A stretch of DNA of 64,000 nt from Paenibacillus sp. BIHB 4019 (lineage in GTDB: Bacteria > Bacillota > Bacilli > Paenibacillales > Paenibacillaceae), in NCBI RefSeq assembly GCF_002741035.1, contig NZ_CP016808.1, positions 4,326,501-4,390,500 on the forward strand, read 5' to 3'. Below the pieces are notes generated by a model. That model was not told the DNA's origin. It ran no database searches and worked only from the letters and a program-made list of their open reading frames with translations. A program made the position numbers and the translations under genes. This document shows, one piece after another, positions 51,926-61,527 of the stretch (the stretch's first letter is position 1; every line of letters begins with the position of its first letter).

Positions 51926-52882
51926 ATGAAGAAGTCTTTGATGTTGATTATGGCAATGGTACTGACATTTACACTGGCTGCATGCGGCCAAGCTAACAAT
52001 GGAGGTACAACAGCTGGCAACACAACAAGCTCAAGCAGCCCATCCACAGAGCCATCCGCTGAACCGTCAGCAGAAGCATCTGGTCTAACAGGCTCGCTTC
52101 TTGCAACAGGATCCTCTGCACTGCAACCATTGGTTGACCAAGCATCGAAAATGTTTATGGAGAAAAACAGCGGCGTTACGATTCAAGTACAAGGCGGCGG
52201 CAGCGGTACAGGCCTGACGCAAGTATCCGAAGGACAAGCAAATATCGGCAACTCCGACGTTTATGCAGAAGAGAAGCTGGATGCAGATAAAGCAAAAGAA
52301 TTGGTTGACCACCAAGTGGCAGTAGTCGCTATGGCAGCAGTTGTGAACAAGGATGTAAAAGTAGACAACCTGACGAAACAACAGCTGATTGATATTTTCA
52401 CAGGCAAAGTAACGAACTGGAAAGACCTTGGCGGCGATGATGCAGCAATCGTAATCGTAAACCGTCCAGCAAGCTCCGGTACTCGCGCTACTTTTGAGAA
52501 ATATGCACTTGGCCAGAAATCCGAAGATCTTCAAGGCTCGATCCAAGAGGATTCGTCCGGTACGGTTAAGAAAATTATCGGTGAAACACCAGGCGCTATC
52601 GGTTACCTTGCTCTTTCTTACCTTGATGATTCCATCAAAACAGTAAGCTATGACGGCGTAGCAGCTAACGTAGAAAACGTAGCCAACGGCACGTATCCAG
52701 TATGGGCTTACGAGCACATGTATACAAAAGGCGAGCCTGATGCAGCGGCAAAAGCTTTCCTGGAATACATGATGAGCGAAGAAATCCAAAACGAAAAAGG
52801 TTTGGTTGTTGAGCTGGGTTACATCCCAACTAGCCAAATGCAAGTCGTTCGCGATCTTGACGGCAACATCACTAAGAAGTAA
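51926..52882 (+). CDS. pstS: Phosphate-binding lipoprotein PstS
   Basis: A 318-residue lipoprotein. The signal peptide ends in the lipobox LAAC (Cys20), followed by a Thr/Ser/Glu-rich linker. The phosphate-binding loops are present: GSSALQPL, VQGGGSGTGLTQVSEGQANIG (split: VQGGGSGTGLTQV, SEGQANIG), NRPASSGTRATFEKY and GAIGYLALSY. It captures inorganic phosphate at the outer membrane face for PstCA. The region after residue 50 is conserved with PstS of other Firmicutes. A hairpin after the stop may stabilise the pstS mRNA. It is the first gene of pstSCAB2. Confidence 0.95.
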   Translation: MKKSLMLIMAMVLTFTLAACGQANNGGTTAGNTTSSSSPSTEPSAEPSAEASGLTGSLLATGSSALQPLVDQASKMFMEKNSGVTIQVQGGGSGTGLTQVSEGQANIGNSDVYAEEKLDADKAKELVDHQVAVVAMAAVVNKDVKVDNLTKQQLIDIFTGKVTNWKDLGGDDAAIVIVNRPASSGTRATFEKYALGQKSEDLQGSIQEDSSGTVKKIIGETPGAIGYLALSYLDDSIKTVSYDGVAANVENVANGTYPVWAYEHMYTKGEPDAAAKAFLEYMMSEEIQNEKGLVVELGYIPTSQMQVVRDLDGNITKK

Positions 52883-52899
52883 TAGCTAATCATTCATAG

Positions 52900-52940
52900 G
52901 CCAGCACAAGAGGCGGATTCGCAATCTGCCTCTTTCTGGC
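52900..52940 (+). other. Hairpin between pstS and pstC
   Basis: GCCAG...AGAGGCGGATT pairs with AATCTGCCTCT...CTGGC around a CGC loop, without a T-tract. It is likely an mRNA stabiliser or weak attenuator that keeps PstS in excess over the permeases. Confidence 0.6.
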
Positions 52941-52958
52941 TGTATAGAGGAGATTATT

Positions 52959-53882
52959 ATGGCGCAGACGATACCGAAAAAAACGGCGGGCAATGGCCGT
53001 ACCGCGGGCAATAACCATTTTGTTGAAGAATGGGTCGGTAAAGTATATACAACCTTATGTGTTCTATTTTTGGTTGCGACGATTATTGCCATGGTGTATT
53101 TTGTCGCTTCCCGCGGACTAAGCACCTTTTTTAAAGATCATGTAAACGTATTTGAGCTATTAGGCGGTTTAAAATGGAGTCCGGAAGGATCTCCCCCATC
53201 CTTCGGCGCATTCCCGTTCATCTTCGGCTCCTTCAGCACGTCGCTGCTTGCCGCGCTGCTTGCTGCGCCACTTAGCATTTGCGCATCGATCTTTATGATT
53301 GAAATTACGCCGAAATTCGGACGTAAATTTTTGCAGCCGGTTATTGAGCTGCTGGCGGGCATTCCATCCGTTGTATACGGTTTTATCGGTCTTAGCGTCA
53401 TCGTGCCTTTATTCCGTGATATTTTTCCTGGACAAGGTTTAGGTGTAGCTGCGGGCGCACTTGTATTGTCCATTATGATTTTGCCAACGATGACGACGGT
53501 TGCGACAGATGCTTTAGCTTCCTTGCCTGCCGGTCTTAAGGAAGGCTCGTACGCACTCGGTGCCACACGCTGGCAAACGATTTATCGCGTCGTTATTCCG
53601 ACTACGCTTCCCGCGCTCATGACGGGTGTCGTGCTCGGTATTGCCCGGGCATTTGGCGAGGCGCTGGCTGTACAAATGGTTATCGGCAACGCGCCCTTTG
53701 TGCCGCGCTCCCTGTTTGAGTCGGCTTCGACGCTGACAAGCGCTATTACGCTCAGCATGGGCAACACTGCTGCCGGCTCCACGCATAACAATGCTTTGTG
53801 GTCGCTTGCGATGATTTTGATGCTCATGACATTCGTTTTCGTATTTATCGTACGCTGGCTGGAAGGCAGGTCTAAACTATGA
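52959..53882 (+). CDS. pstC: Phosphate ABC transporter permease PstC
   Basis: A 307-residue inner-membrane protein with six main helices after a 30-residue basic N-terminus. The family motif PVIELLAGIPSVVYGFIGL and the EAA-like loop LKEGSYALGATRWQTIYRVV are intact. It forms the phosphate channel with PstA. Its stop overlaps the pstA start by 4 bp (ATGA), so expression is coupled. Confidence 0.95.
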   Translation: MAQTIPKKTAGNGRTAGNNHFVEEWVGKVYTTLCVLFLVATIIAMVYFVASRGLSTFFKDHVNVFELLGGLKWSPEGSPPSFGAFPFIFGSFSTSLLAALLAAPLSICASIFMIEITPKFGRKFLQPVIELLAGIPSVVYGFIGLSVIVPLFRDIFPGQGLGVAAGALVLSIMILPTMTTVATDALASLPAGLKEGSYALGATRWQTIYRVVIPTTLPALMTGVVLGIARAFGEALAVQMVIGNAPFVPRSLFESASTLTSAITLSMGNTAAGSTHNNALWSLAMILMLMTFVFVFIVRWLEGRSKL

Positions 53883-54766
53883 AACCAAAAACAGTAGATA
53901 AAATTGCCACAGCCGTCATTATTTGCGTAGCTGCATTCATCGTGCTGCTGCTGATCGGCTTGCTCGGCTTCATTCTTGTGCGCGGGCTAGGCCATATTAG
54001 CTTCAGCTTCCTGACCTCGGCTCCTGAATCGTTCAGGGAGGGCGGAGGCATTGGGCCGCAGTTGTTTAACTCCTTGTTCCTGCTCGTGCTTACGATGATC
54101 ATCACCGTTCCGATTGGGATTGGCGCAGGCATCTATATGAGTGAATATGCGAAGCCGAGCAAGCTGACTGATTTTATCCGGCTTGTCGTTGAGGTATTAT
54201 CTTCGTTTCCTTCCATTATTGTTGGTTTGTTCGGGTTACTTATGCTTGTCAATTATTTCGGTCTTGGCTTTTCCTTGCTTGCGGGTGCGCTTGCGCTGAC
54301 CGTATTCAATCTGCCGCTGATGGTGCGGATTACGGAGCAGGGCCTCAAAAGCGTACCAAGAGAGCAGAAGGAAGCGAGTCTGGCACTCGGCTTGACGAAG
54401 TGGAAGACGATTACGTCCACCATGCTGCCTATCGCATTGCCGATTATTGTATCGGGCACGATTTTGGCTGCGGGCCGCGTATTTGGCGAAGCGGCGGCGC
54501 TGCTCTTTACAGCAGGCATGAGCTCGCCAAGACTCGATTTCTCGGATTGGAACCCATTTAGCCCGGTATCTCCGCTTAACCCATTGCGTCCGGCTGAAAC
54601 GCTTGCGGTTCATATTTGGAAAATTAATTCCGAGGGGCTTGCTCCTGATGCTGCGGAAATTGCTGCTGGAGCTTCGGCTGTACTGGTCATCACGGTGCTG
54701 CTGTTTAATTTGCTCGCACGCTGGCTCGGCCGCTTCATGTACCGCAAGTTTACCGCTACGAAATAG
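53879..54766 (+). CDS. pstA: Phosphate ABC transporter permease PstA
   Basis: A 295-residue inner-membrane protein. Motifs are [18 protein letters not shown] and [20 protein letters not shown], matching PstA. Six helices are predicted, with the large extracytoplasmic loop at about residues 35-60. The ATG overlaps the pstC stop, and pstB2 begins 14 bp downstream. It is the channel partner of PstC. Confidence 0.95.
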   Translation: MKPKTVDKIATAVIICVAAFIVLLLIGLLGFILVRGLGHISFSFLTSAPESFREGGGIGPQLFNSLFLLVLTMIITVPIGIGAGIYMSEYAKPSKLTDFIRLVVEVLSSFPSIIVGLFGLLMLVNYFGLGFSLLAGALALTVFNLPLMVRITEQGLKSVPREQKEASLALGLTKWKTITSTMLPIALPIIVSGTILAAGRVFGEAAALLFTAGMSSPRLDFSDWNPFSPVSPLNPLRPAETLAVHIWKINSEGLAPDAAEIAAGASAVLVITVLLFNLLARWLGRFMYRKFTATK

Positions 54767-54780
54767 GAGGATGGCAGCAT

Positions 54781-55539
54781 ATGGCTGAAAATGGCATATC
54801 CGTACGCGATTTAAGCGTTTATTATGGCAGCAATAAGGCTGTTAAAAATGTATCGATCGATTTTGAAAATAAACAGGTTACGGCGCTCATCGGGCCGTCC
54901 GGCTGCGGGAAATCGACGTTTTTGCGGACGCTGAACCGGATGAACGACTTGATTCCAAACGCCAAAATGACCGGTGAGATTTGGATTGGCGATGAGGATA
55001 TCAACAATCCGAAAACCGATGTGGTGCTGCTGCGCAGACGCATCGGCATGGTATGGCAGCGGCCGAACCCTTTTCATAAGTCGATTTATGAAAATATTGC
55101 TTTTGGCCCGCGTTACCATGGCATCAAAAATAAAAGCGAGCTCGATGAGCTGGTGGAGGAATCGCTCCGCAAAGCGGCGCTTTGGGAAGAGACGAAGGAC
55201 CGCTTGCATACGTCCGCGCTCAGGCTGTCTGGCGGACAGCAGCAGCGGCTGTGTATTGCCCGCTCCATTGCGGTCAAGCCGGACATTATTTTGATGGATG
55301 AGCCTGCCTCGGCGCTTGATCCAATTTCGACCTCTAAAGTAGAGGAACTGATTACGGAGCTGAAGCAGGATTACTGCATCGTGATTGTCACGCACAATAT
55401 GCATCAAGCGGCGCGGATTTCGGCCAAAACGGCATTTTTCCTATCCGGCGAGCTCGTGGAATTCGAAAATACAGAGAAAATGTTTACGAATCCCAGCAAA
55501 AAAGAAACGAGCGACTATATTTCAGGTCGTTTCGGGTGA
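54781..55539 (+). CDS. pstB: Phosphate ABC transporter ATPase, PstB (second copy)
   Basis: A 252-residue ATPase. Walker A is GPSGCGKST, the signature [15 protein letters not shown], Walker [13 protein letters not shown], and the H-loop VTHNMHQAA. It closely resembles the first copy at 49301-50056, including the end [18 protein letters not shown] against [21 protein letters not shown] 54781 follows AGGAGG. As part of pstSCAB2 it is the default partner of PstCA. The two copies may respond differently to phosphate level or PhoU. Confidence 0.95.
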   Translation: MAENGISVRDLSVYYGSNKAVKNVSIDFENKQVTALIGPSGCGKSTFLRTLNRMNDLIPNAKMTGEIWIGDEDINNPKTDVVLLRRRIGMVWQRPNPFHKSIYENIAFGPRYHGIKNKSELDELVEESLRKAALWEETKDRLHTSALRLSGGQQQRLCIARSIAVKPDIILMDEPASALDPISTSKVEELITELKQDYCIVIVTHNMHQAARISAKTAFFLSGELVEFENTEKMFTNPSKKETSDYISGRFG

Positions 55540-55594
55540 TCCCCTTGCACGCATGCTTCCAGCATAGCCATAAGGGAACCCTGTATGCCCCAGC

Positions 55595-55639
55595 AACAAC
55601 TTCTGCCTGCTAAGCAAGCCGGTATGGAGTTGTTTTTTT
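55595..55639 (+). terminator. Terminator of the pstSCAB2 operon
   Basis: AACAACT (55595-55601) pairs with AGTTGTT (55628-55634), with partial inner pairing, followed by seven Ts. Confidence 0.65.
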
Positions 55640-55703
55640 ATATGCGAAAAAGTAGGTATAGCACTCAAGCCTGCTTGCGGCAACTAGGGCAAAAGTCTTG
55701 TGC

Positions 55704-55731
55704 TTTACAGATAGTTTACATGAATATGTTA
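55704..55731 (+). promoter_or_regulatory. Pho box upstream of the CBS-GGDEF gene
   Basis: TTTACA at 55704 and TTTACA at 55715 are perfect half sites with the 11-bp period; the third, ATGTTA at 55726, is weak. The coding start is 63 bp further. Confidence 0.65.
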
Positions 55732-55793
55732 CTCTGCTCACATTTGGCTGGTAATGTAGAAGCAGAACAACCAAGATTAAAGGGAGACCTGGC

Positions 55794-57401
55794 ATGGACG
55801 AGATGGCAATTGGTCTGATCCATATAGAACTGCTCCAAGTGATGAGAGAAAGCTGGCGGCTTGGGGAGATTGGCGTCATATATATACGGCTTGCGGAGGA
55901 ACGAGCCTTGCCCGAAACATGGCTCCTGACATGGGAGCGGAAGCTGAAGCCGTTCAAGCTGATCTGGAAGCGCAGCTTTGGACAGGAGTATTACATTATG
56001 CTTGGCTGCAATGGCCCGAGGCTTGGAGCTGAGCAGGCGATGAATGATAGCGCAGCGGAGCTGCATGCGCTCGCAAGCCGCGAGCAGAGCGTTATTATAG
56101 GCCACGTGATCGCAGATCCGCCTGCGGGGCAGAGCCATGAAGCCGCTGAGCAAGCCGCATGGAAAGCGCTTAGGGAAGCGTGGCGGCAAGCGGAAATGAG
56201 CAGCATGCGGGTTTCGAGCAAGCAGGCAGTAGAGGCAGCCAAGAGCCCGGGTCCGGATAGGCAGCTGGGAACAATGGCGGCAATGGCGCTTGAAGAAAGG
56301 CAGAGCCTACAGGAGATAGCGGTTGCGCTTGAACCGGAAGCGGCGGCGATCGCTTATTATGCGGCTCCAGGCATGAGCATTGGCGAGCAGGCAGCGCCGT
56401 TTCCCGTCTTTTCAGCGCAGGCGCGCGTGACGGAAATTGCCGATTTTTTCAATATGAACGGCAAGGAGCAATGCGTGATTCTGCAGGAGGAGGGACGCCC
56501 CGTCGGCCTGCTGATGAAGCAAAAGCTGCATGAGCTGTTAGCTGGGAAATATGGGCTGCCGCTTTATTCCACCCGTCCTGTTGAGAAAATTATGAATGCA
56601 TCGCCATTAATTGTAGATGCGGACATGCCGATTGAGCATGTATCTCAGCTGGCGATGGCGCGGGATATTTCCCATTTATATGATGTCGTTATTATTACGG
56701 CGGGAGGCCAGCTGCTTGGCGCAACGACGGTTCGTGATATTTTGGAGCGCATTACGACGCTGCGCATGGAGGCGGCAAGATCGGCCAACCCGCTGACGGG
56801 TTTGCCCGGCAATGAGGGCATCCAGCTGGAGCTGGCTCGCAGAAGCAGTGGCGACAAGCCGTTCGCCGTTATTTATGCGGACTTGGACTATTTCAAATGG
56901 TTTAATGATTGCTTTGGGTTTAGCCAAGGCGATGCGCTCATTCGTTTTTTGGCGGATACGCTAGTTGGCATCAAGGAAGAATATGGGCTGGCAAGCGATT
57001 TTATCGGGCATATTGGCGGTGATGATTTCATTATGGTGACGGAAGCCTCTTATGCTGAAAAAATTTGCAGCAGGTTGATTGAACGTTTTGACGGCGGGGT
57101 AAAAAGGTATTACGGTGGAGTGGAGGTCAGCATGGTGGAGGATCGTCACGGCAACACAGTTGAGCAGGAAGGGGTTACTTTGTCCCTATCTTTAATGCTT
57201 GCTTCCGGCGGGACGGCGCCAAGCCGCATATCCACTTTAACAGCGAAGCTCAAGAAACGTGCCAAGATGCAGAAGGGCAGTGTGTATGTCATGGAAGATA
57301 TGACCTCCTGCACACAAGAACGCAATGCTACAGAGGGGATCGAAGTGAGACGTGGGACATCATCAAGCGATAGTGCAGCGAAGCAACCTTATAGTGGATG
57401 A
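55794..57401 (+). CDS. CBS-GGDEF protein, predicted diguanylate cyclase
   Basis: A 535-residue soluble protein. ATG 55794 follows AAAGGGAG at 7 nt. Residues 1-70 form a small domain starting IGVIYIRLAEE that recurs at the start of the next protein. A CBS pair (about 205-325) includes EQCVILQEEGRPVGLLMKQ, KIMNASPLIVDADM and YDVVIITAGGQLLGATTV. The GGDEF domain (about 335-500) carries IGGDDFIMV, an acceptable variant of the active-site loop, and YADLDYFKWFND for metal binding. It should make cyclic-di-GMP, with adenine-nucleotide sensing through CBS. The Pho box places it under phosphate control. It overlaps the EAL gene. Confidence 0.9.
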   Translation: MDEMAIGLIHIELLQVMRESWRLGEIGVIYIRLAEERALPETWLLTWERKLKPFKLIWKRSFGQEYYIMLGCNGPRLGAEQAMNDSAAELHALASREQSVIIGHVIADPPAGQSHEAAEQAAWKALREAWRQAEMSSMRVSSKQAVEAAKSPGPDRQLGTMAAMALEERQSLQEIAVALEPEAAAIAYYAAPGMSIGEQAAPFPVFSAQARVTEIADFFNMNGKEQCVILQEEGRPVGLLMKQKLHELLAGKYGLPLYSTRPVEKIMNASPLIVDADMPIEHVSQLAMARDISHLYDVVIITAGGQLLGATTVRDILERITTLRMEAARSANPLTGLPGNEGIQLELARRSSGDKPFAVIYADLDYFKWFNDCFGFSQGDALIRFLADTLVGIKEEYGLASDFIGHIGGDDFIMVTEASYAEKICSRLIERFDGGVKRYYGGVEVSMVEDRHGNTVEQEGVTLSLSLMLASGGTAPSRISTLTAKLKKRAKMQKGSVYVMEDMTSCTQERNATEGIEVRRGTSSSDSAAKQPYSG

Positions 57402-58587
57402 AAAGCCGGAAAATATTGGCGTTATCTATTTATCCTGGCACAGTGAACAGTCGGCAGGCACCTTTGAGCAGCTGCCCCCCACATTTATGAAGAGATGGAA
57501 GCTATACATAGAGATGATGATTTATGCGAATCCGGAAACAGCTGTCCATGTACGGGACAAGTTTTGGATGGGTGATGATTTGTATGTTGTAATGGCTTTG
57601 CCGGATTTGCAGCAGCAGGAGCTGCTGGGGAATTTGCTGCAAGCCGCAGGCAATTGGCAGGAGGAAGCCGAGCGCGGGTTCAGTGGCGCCGAGCTTGGAG
57701 CCATGACGGATATGCGTCTTCATGCAGGCGTAGGTTTGGTAGAGAGCAGCGGTACCGGAAGCCCAGTCTCCCGTCTCTATGAAGCTTCTAAGCGAGCGCT
57801 CTTATATGGGCAGCAGAAGGAAGCTTTAACACGCGCCATGCGGCTTCAATATTTGAACGGACTAATTCGCGGCAAGCTGCTCATTCCGGTCTATCAGCCG
57901 ATTATGTCGCTACAGGAAAGCGGCAGCGAGCGGGCAGCATTCGGATATGAGGCACTCACGCGGTTCCCTAAAAATAAATGGTTTTCCAGTCCGCTCGACT
58001 TGTTTGCCTTCGCAGAAGAGTCGGGAGAGGTTGCACGGCTGGATCAGACGGCGCGCGAGCAGGCAGTGGAGGGCAGCACCGGCCTACAGCCGCATCAGAA
58101 GCTGTTTCTAAATATGACGGCGCAATTGCTAAATGAAGGAAGCCTTTACCCCGACAGGCTCGCCAAAATGATGGAGCAGCGGGGCTTGTCTCCCCATCAT
58201 ATCGTCTTTGAAATTACGGAGCGTTCGGCTATTCAGGATTATGGCTCCGTGCTTGCTACACTTGCGCATTATCGCCGCCAAGGCTTTCAAATCGCAATCG
58301 ACGATGTAGGCGCGGGTTATTCGTCGCTGCAGGCTATTATTGAGCTGAAGCCGGATTATATAAAAGTAGACCGCTCCCTCATTATGGGCATTCATGAGCA
58401 CGAGATGAAGGAGCATATTGTGCATACGCTTGTCCAGCTGGCCGACAAAATGGCGATTGGCATTATCGCCGAAGGCATTGAGCATCAAGAGGAGCTGGAC
58501 AAAGTAAAGGCAATGGGCGTGCATTATGCCCAAGGCTATTTGCTAGGGCGCCCGGGTGAAATTGCCGGTCTGGTCCAGCGGCGATAG
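57352..58587 (+). CDS. EAL-domain protein, predicted cyclic-di-GMP phosphodiesterase
   Basis: A protein of up to 411 residues. GTG 57352 overlaps the upstream gene by 50 bp and its ribosome site is weak; GTG 57394 is an alternative. The N-terminal 70 residues (IGVIYLSWHSEQ...DDLYVVMALPD) resemble the N-terminus of the CBS-GGDEF protein. The EAL domain has every expected catalytic element: YEALTRF, NMTAQLL, FEITERSA, AIDDVGAGYSS, YIKVDRSLI, AEGIEHQEEL and AQGYLLGRP. It should hydrolyse cyclic-di-GMP to pGpG. Gene overlap with a cyclase implies opposing enzymes made together, with sensory domains deciding the net output. Confidence 0.88.
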   Translation: MGHHQAIVQRSNLIVDEKPENIGVIYLSWHSEQSAGTFEQLPPTFMKRWKLYIEMMIYANPETAVHVRDKFWMGDDLYVVMALPDLQQQELLGNLLQAAGNWQEEAERGFSGAELGAMTDMRLHAGVGLVESSGTGSPVSRLYEASKRALLYGQQKEALTRAMRLQYLNGLIRGKLLIPVYQPIMSLQESGSERAAFGYEALTRFPKNKWFSSPLDLFAFAEESGEVARLDQTAREQAVEGSTGLQPHQKLFLNMTAQLLNEGSLYPDRLAKMMEQRGLSPHHIVFEITERSAIQDYGSVLATLAHYRRQGFQIAIDDVGAGYSSLQAIIELKPDYIKVDRSLIMGIHEHEMKEHIVHTLVQLADKMAIGIIAEGIEHQEELDKVKAMGVHYAQGYLLGRPGEIAGLVQRR

Positions 58588-58597
58588 CCGGGATGAG

Positions 58598-58647
58598 AAA
58601 AGCTGTTTCTGAGCGGTCCATATGGAGCTTGGAGAGAGCTTTTTTTC
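58598..58647 (+). terminator. Terminator after the GGDEF/EAL pair
   Basis: AAAAGCT (58598-58604) pairs with AGCTTTT near 58637, followed by seven or more Ts. The stem is short with a long loop. Confidence 0.5.
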
Positions 58648-58803
58648 GCGAATTGGGCATTGTATGAAGTGCGCGCCAACCTTGCTTATGCTAGCAGCGG
58701 CAGCGGGTTTTCAAGAATGTTGCCAGCCCAGCGCGAGAAGGAAGCAAAGGCATTTGCAGTTATGGTATGATAACCATTAGAACCGATAAATGAGGTGTCA
58801 ATA

Positions 58804-61479
58804 ATGGATAAATGGATGTTATTAGATGGCAATAGTATTGCGTACCGGGCATTTTTTGCAATGCCTCCGCTTACGAATTCGGCTGGTTTACATACGAATG
58901 CGATATATGGCTTTACAACGATGCTGCTTAAGCTGCTGGAAGACGAGAAACCGACACATGTGCTCGTTGCATTTGATGCAGGGAAGGCAACCTTTCGCCA
59001 TGAAGGATATGCAGAATACAAAGGCGGACGGGAAAAAACGCCGCCGGAGCTGTCGGAACAGTTTCCGGTGCTCAAGGAGCTGCTGCAGGCTTTTCAAATT
59101 GCGCAGTTTGAGCTGAACGGGTTTGAAGCGGACGATATTATTGGCACGCTCACCCGCCTTGCGGACGAGCAGAAGGTCGAGACGCTTGTCGTCACAGGCG
59201 ACAAGGATATGCTCCAACTCGTATCGGAGCATGTGACCGTAGCGCTGACGCGCAAAGGGGTAAGCGAGCAGGAGAGATATTCGCCGGCTGAAATTAAGGA
59301 GAAATATGGACTGACGCCGAATCAAATCATTGATTTGAAAGGGCTGATGGGCGATGCCTCCGACAACATTCCGGGCATTCCGGGTGTCGGCGAGAAAACA
59401 GCGCTCAAGATGCTGCATGAATACGGAACAGTTGAAGAAGTGCTGGCCAACACAGCGAGCTTGAAAGGGAAGATGAAGGAAAAGGTCGAGCAGCATAAAG
59501 AGGATGCGGTGATGAGCAAGAAGCTCGCGACGATTCACCGCGAGGTGCCGCTTGCGCCGGAGCAGGAGCCGGAGGCGATTCGCTACAGCGGCTTTAATGG
59601 GCCGGCGCTTGCAGATGTGCTGCGCCGGCTGGAATTCCGATCCGTTCAAGAGCGGCTCGGACTGAGCGGCGAGGGAAGCGGTTCAGCAGGCGAAGCGGCT
59701 GAGCTGAACCTGACCCCGATCGAATCGGCTGCGGATGCGCCGAAGCTCGATGAACTGATGAAGGAGCTTGAAGCAGATGAGAGCGGCTTCGGTCTATATG
59801 TGGAAGCGATAGGCGAAAATCCGCATCAGGCTGAGCTGGTCGGGCTGGCGCTGGCAAACGCCGAAGCGGCATATGCGCTGCCTTTCGCAGCGATGAAGGA
59901 AGCTTTCACAGAGCCGCTGCGGAGCTGGCTCGCTGATCCAGGCAAGAAGAAGGTCGGCTTTGATACGCATAAAGTGGAGCTGGCTTTGAAGTGGGCGGGC
60001 ATCACGCTGAGCGGCGTGAGCTTTGATGTCCAGCTGGCCGCTTATGTGATTGATCCTACGGAGTCGAGTCTTTTGCTCTCCGGCATTACCCATCGCTACG
60101 AACAGCCAGCTGTCCCTAGCGATGAATCGGTGTACGGCAAAGGAGCGAAGCTTAAAGTTCCAGCTGCGGCCGTGCTGTATCAGCATCTGGCAACGAAAGC
60201 CGATGCGGTGCGCAGAGTGGCGCCTTTGCAGCGCGACGAGCTGAAGGAGACAGGCATGCTCAGCTTGTATGAAGAGCTGGAGCTGCCGCTCTCCGTTATT
60301 TTGGCAGGGATGGAGCATCAGGGCATCAGCGTGGAGAAGGCGGAGCTGGAGATGCTCGGCAGCGAATTGGAGCGTCAGCTTACGACGCTGGTGACGGAAA
60401 TTTATAAGCAGGCGGGTATGGAATTTAATTTGAATTCGCCGAAGCAATTGGGCGAGGTGTTATTCGAGAAGCTTGGCTTGCCTGCGAGGAAAAAGACGAA
60501 GACGGGCTACTCGACAGACGCCGAGGTACTCGAGGAGCTGGCGCCATACAGTGAAATTGTTCCGCTGATTTTGCATTACCGGACGCTGGCGAAGCTGCAA
60601 TCTACCTATGTGGAAGGGCTGCTCAAGGAAATTCGCGAGCAGACAGGCAAAATCCATACGTATTTCCGCCAGACGATAGCGGCAACAGGCCGTCTGAGCA
60701 GCCAATTCCCGAATTTGCAAAACATTCCGATCCGTCTGGAAGAGGGCCGCAAAATCCGCAAAGCATTCGTTCCGTCCGAGCCTGGCTGGACCATTCTCGC
60801 AGCGGACTATTCGCAAATTGAGCTGCGTGTGCTCGCCCATATTTCCGGCGATGAAAATATGAAGGAAGCGTTCATTCAGGACATGGACATTCATACGAAA
60901 ACGGCGATGGACGTATTTGGCGTAACCGAGGATCAGGTGGATTCCAATATGCGCCGCTCGGCGAAAGCGGTCAATTTCGGCATTGTGTATGGCATCAGCG
61001 ACTTTGGGCTTTCCAACAACCTGAACATTACGCGAAATGAAGCCGGCCGGTTTATTGAGCAATATCTCGGCGTCTTCAAAGGCGTGAAGTCGTTTATGGA
61101 TCGGATTAAAGTCGAGGCGGCGAAGCAAGGCTATGTGACGACTTTGCTCGATCGCAGGCGGTACTTGCCGGATATTAACCATTCGAATTTCAATAAACGC
61201 TCTTTCGCAGAGCGCACAGCCATGAATTCGCCGATCCAAGGCACAGCAGCGGACATTATTAAGCTGGCGATGGTGCATATGAATAAGAAGCTGCACGAGC
61301 TGAAGCTCAGAAGCCGCATGCTGCTCCAGGTACACGATGAATTGGTATTTGAGGTGCCGGAGGATGAGCTGGAACAGATGAAGAAGCTTCTTCCTGAAGT
61401 GATGGAATCCGCCATCAAGCTCGATGTTCCGCTTAAGGCGGACGTCAGTTTTGGAGCGAACTGGTATGAAGCGAAATAA
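58804..61479 (+). CDS. polA: DNA polymerase I
   Basis: An 891-residue repair and Okazaki-fragment polymerase. ATG 58804 follows GAGGTG. The 5'-3' exonuclease domain (1-290) is complete: LLDGNSIAYRAFFA, FDAGKATFRH, TGDKDMLQL, GDASDNIPGIPGVGEKTA. The 3'-5' exonuclease-like domain (300-480) lacks obvious DEDD residues, as is usual for Bacillus PolA. Polymerase motifs A (LAADYSQIELRVLAHIS), B (RRSAKAVNFGIVYGIS) and C (QVHDELVFEVP) are intact. It leads a polA-mutM-ytaF-coaE run conserved with Bacillus, where phoPR lies just upstream. Confidence 0.96.
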   Translation: MDKWMLLDGNSIAYRAFFAMPPLTNSAGLHTNAIYGFTTMLLKLLEDEKPTHVLVAFDAGKATFRHEGYAEYKGGREKTPPELSEQFPVLKELLQAFQIAQFELNGFEADDIIGTLTRLADEQKVETLVVTGDKDMLQLVSEHVTVALTRKGVSEQERYSPAEIKEKYGLTPNQIIDLKGLMGDASDNIPGIPGVGEKTALKMLHEYGTVEEVLANTASLKGKMKEKVEQHKEDAVMSKKLATIHREVPLAPEQEPEAIRYSGFNGPALADVLRRLEFRSVQERLGLSGEGSGSAGEAAELNLTPIESAADAPKLDELMKELEADESGFGLYVEAIGENPHQAELVGLALANAEAAYALPFAAMKEAFTEPLRSWLADPGKKKVGFDTHKVELALKWAGITLSGVSFDVQLAAYVIDPTESSLLLSGITHRYEQPAVPSDESVYGKGAKLKVPAAAVLYQHLATKADAVRRVAPLQRDELKETGMLSLYEELELPLSVILAGMEHQGISVEKAELEMLGSELERQLTTLVTEIYKQAGMEFNLNSPKQLGEVLFEKLGLPARKKTKTGYSTDAEVLEELAPYSEIVPLILHYRTLAKLQSTYVEGLLKEIREQTGKIHTYFRQTIAATGRLSSQFPNLQNIPIRLEEGRKIRKAFVPSEPGWTILAADYSQIELRVLAHISGDENMKEAFIQDMDIHTKTAMDVFGVTEDQVDSNMRRSAKAVNFGIVYGISDFGLSNNLNITRNEAGRFIEQYLGVFKGVKSFMDRIKVEAAKQGYVTTLLDRRRYLPDINHSNFNKRSFAERTAMNSPIQGTAADIIKLAMVHMNKKLHELKLRSRMLLQVHDELVFEVPEDELEQMKKLLPEVMESAIKLDVPLKADVSFGANWYEAK

Positions 61480-61527
61480 CCCGCTGGGAGCGGAAATCAG
61501 GTATAATAGACGTTGAGGTGAGATGCA

